Source: Dromiciops gliroides (Eukaryota > Chordata > Mammalia > Microbiotheria > Microbiotheriidae). From it: a stretch of DNA of 64,000 nt. The position numbers were made by a program, and so were the translations under genes. Positions 63,810 to 64,000 of the stretch are shown piece by piece (positions within the stretch are counted from its first letter, which is position 1; every line of letters starts with the position of its first letter). A model generated the notes under the pieces. That model had not been told where the DNA came from, did not search any database, and was given only the letters and a program-made list of their open reading frames with translations. Where the stretch lies: positions 574,190,284 through 574,254,283 of the forward strand of contig NC_057863.1 of the NCBI RefSeq assembly GCF_019393635.1, read 5' to 3'.

Positions 63810-64000
63810 TAGACACACACACACATATATATACACATATATACATACACACATATATGTATATATTATAAATAATATTTTATTTTTCCACTTATATATA
63901 TAGTTTTCAACATTCAGTTTTTATAAGACTTTGGATTTTATTTTTCTCTCTCCCTCCTTCCCTTCCTTTCTCCCTAAGATGGCAAACAATCTGATATGTT
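63810..64000 (-). mobile_element. L1 3' UTR end, antisense, cut by window edge
   Basis: A CA/TA repeat (63812-63870) replaces the tail. Then tagttttcaacattcagttt, ttataagactttggatttta and aagatggcaaacaatctgat, the complement of the L1 3' end. It continues beyond the window. Confidence 0.7.

Noticed and set aside
1..64000. LINE orientation bias as a sign of an intron
   Set aside because: Recognised CR1/L3 copies are mostly antisense, but recognised L2 copies are mostly sense, so no consistent direction emerges, and my recognition is uneven.
1..64000. tRNA genes at SINE and MIR heads
   Set aside because: The tRNA-like boxes belong to SINE heads. No cloverleaf with intact stems was found.

Overview
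This window looks like marsupial nuclear DNA, most probably from the Australian radiation (Australidelphia). About 40 copies of SINEs share a head close to GGGCAGCTAGGTGGCRCAGT and an internal CTAGCTGTGTGACCCTGGGC. These are WSINE-like short elements and longer MAR1-like CORE-SINEs. The tail typical of the South American opossum SINE1/MON1 was not seen. The species cannot be fixed from this sequence. I found no intact protein-coding gene, no convincing exon, and no functional RNA gene. The window is intergenic DNA or part of a large intron. Family names come from memory of repeat sequences and were not checked with a repeat library.

Layout: 0-5.5 kb holds mixed SINE, MIR, L2 and CR1/L3 fragments. 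5.5-10.6 kb is mostly antisense CR1/L3 LINE, cut by an antisense L1 3' end, three SINEs and a 7SL RNA pseudogene. 10.7-12.5 kb has an old repeat and two probable retroviral LTRs facing each other. 12.5-16.8 kb has nested SINE-in-MIR insertions, a SINE inside a near-palindrome, and an antisense LTR. 18.3-18.9 kb is a hAT element carrying a second hAT element and a SINE. 20-25 kb is quieter DNA with simple repeats and another hAT/SINE nest. 25.5-26.2 kb is an L1 3' end. 31-33 kb has microsatellites, L2 and SINEs. 35.5-37.5 kb is an L1 3' region holding a second L1 insertion, which has the L1 5' end but stops inside ORF1. 38.2-39.2 kb is the longest stretch with little repeat. 43.9-46.7 kb has a long ancient repeat and an antisense L1 ORF2 fragment. 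48.2-48.5 kb is an RPS26 processed pseudogene. 49.2-50.8 kb is CR1/L3 with a second 7SL pseudogene, itself split by an L1 3'-UTR piece. 57.3-58.6 kb is a decayed RTE/BovB-like LINE. 59-64 kb has a long TTCC/TTTC repeat, L2, nested hAT elements, CR1/L3 and SINEs.

No genes work together here. The value of the window is its record of insertions: many target-site duplications can be read directly, so the order of events can be worked out at a dozen loci. I did not find a new biological system. The most unusual items are the 3'-truncated L1 insertion with a 16-bp duplication, the two 7SL pseudogenes, and the multi-level hAT/SINE nests.
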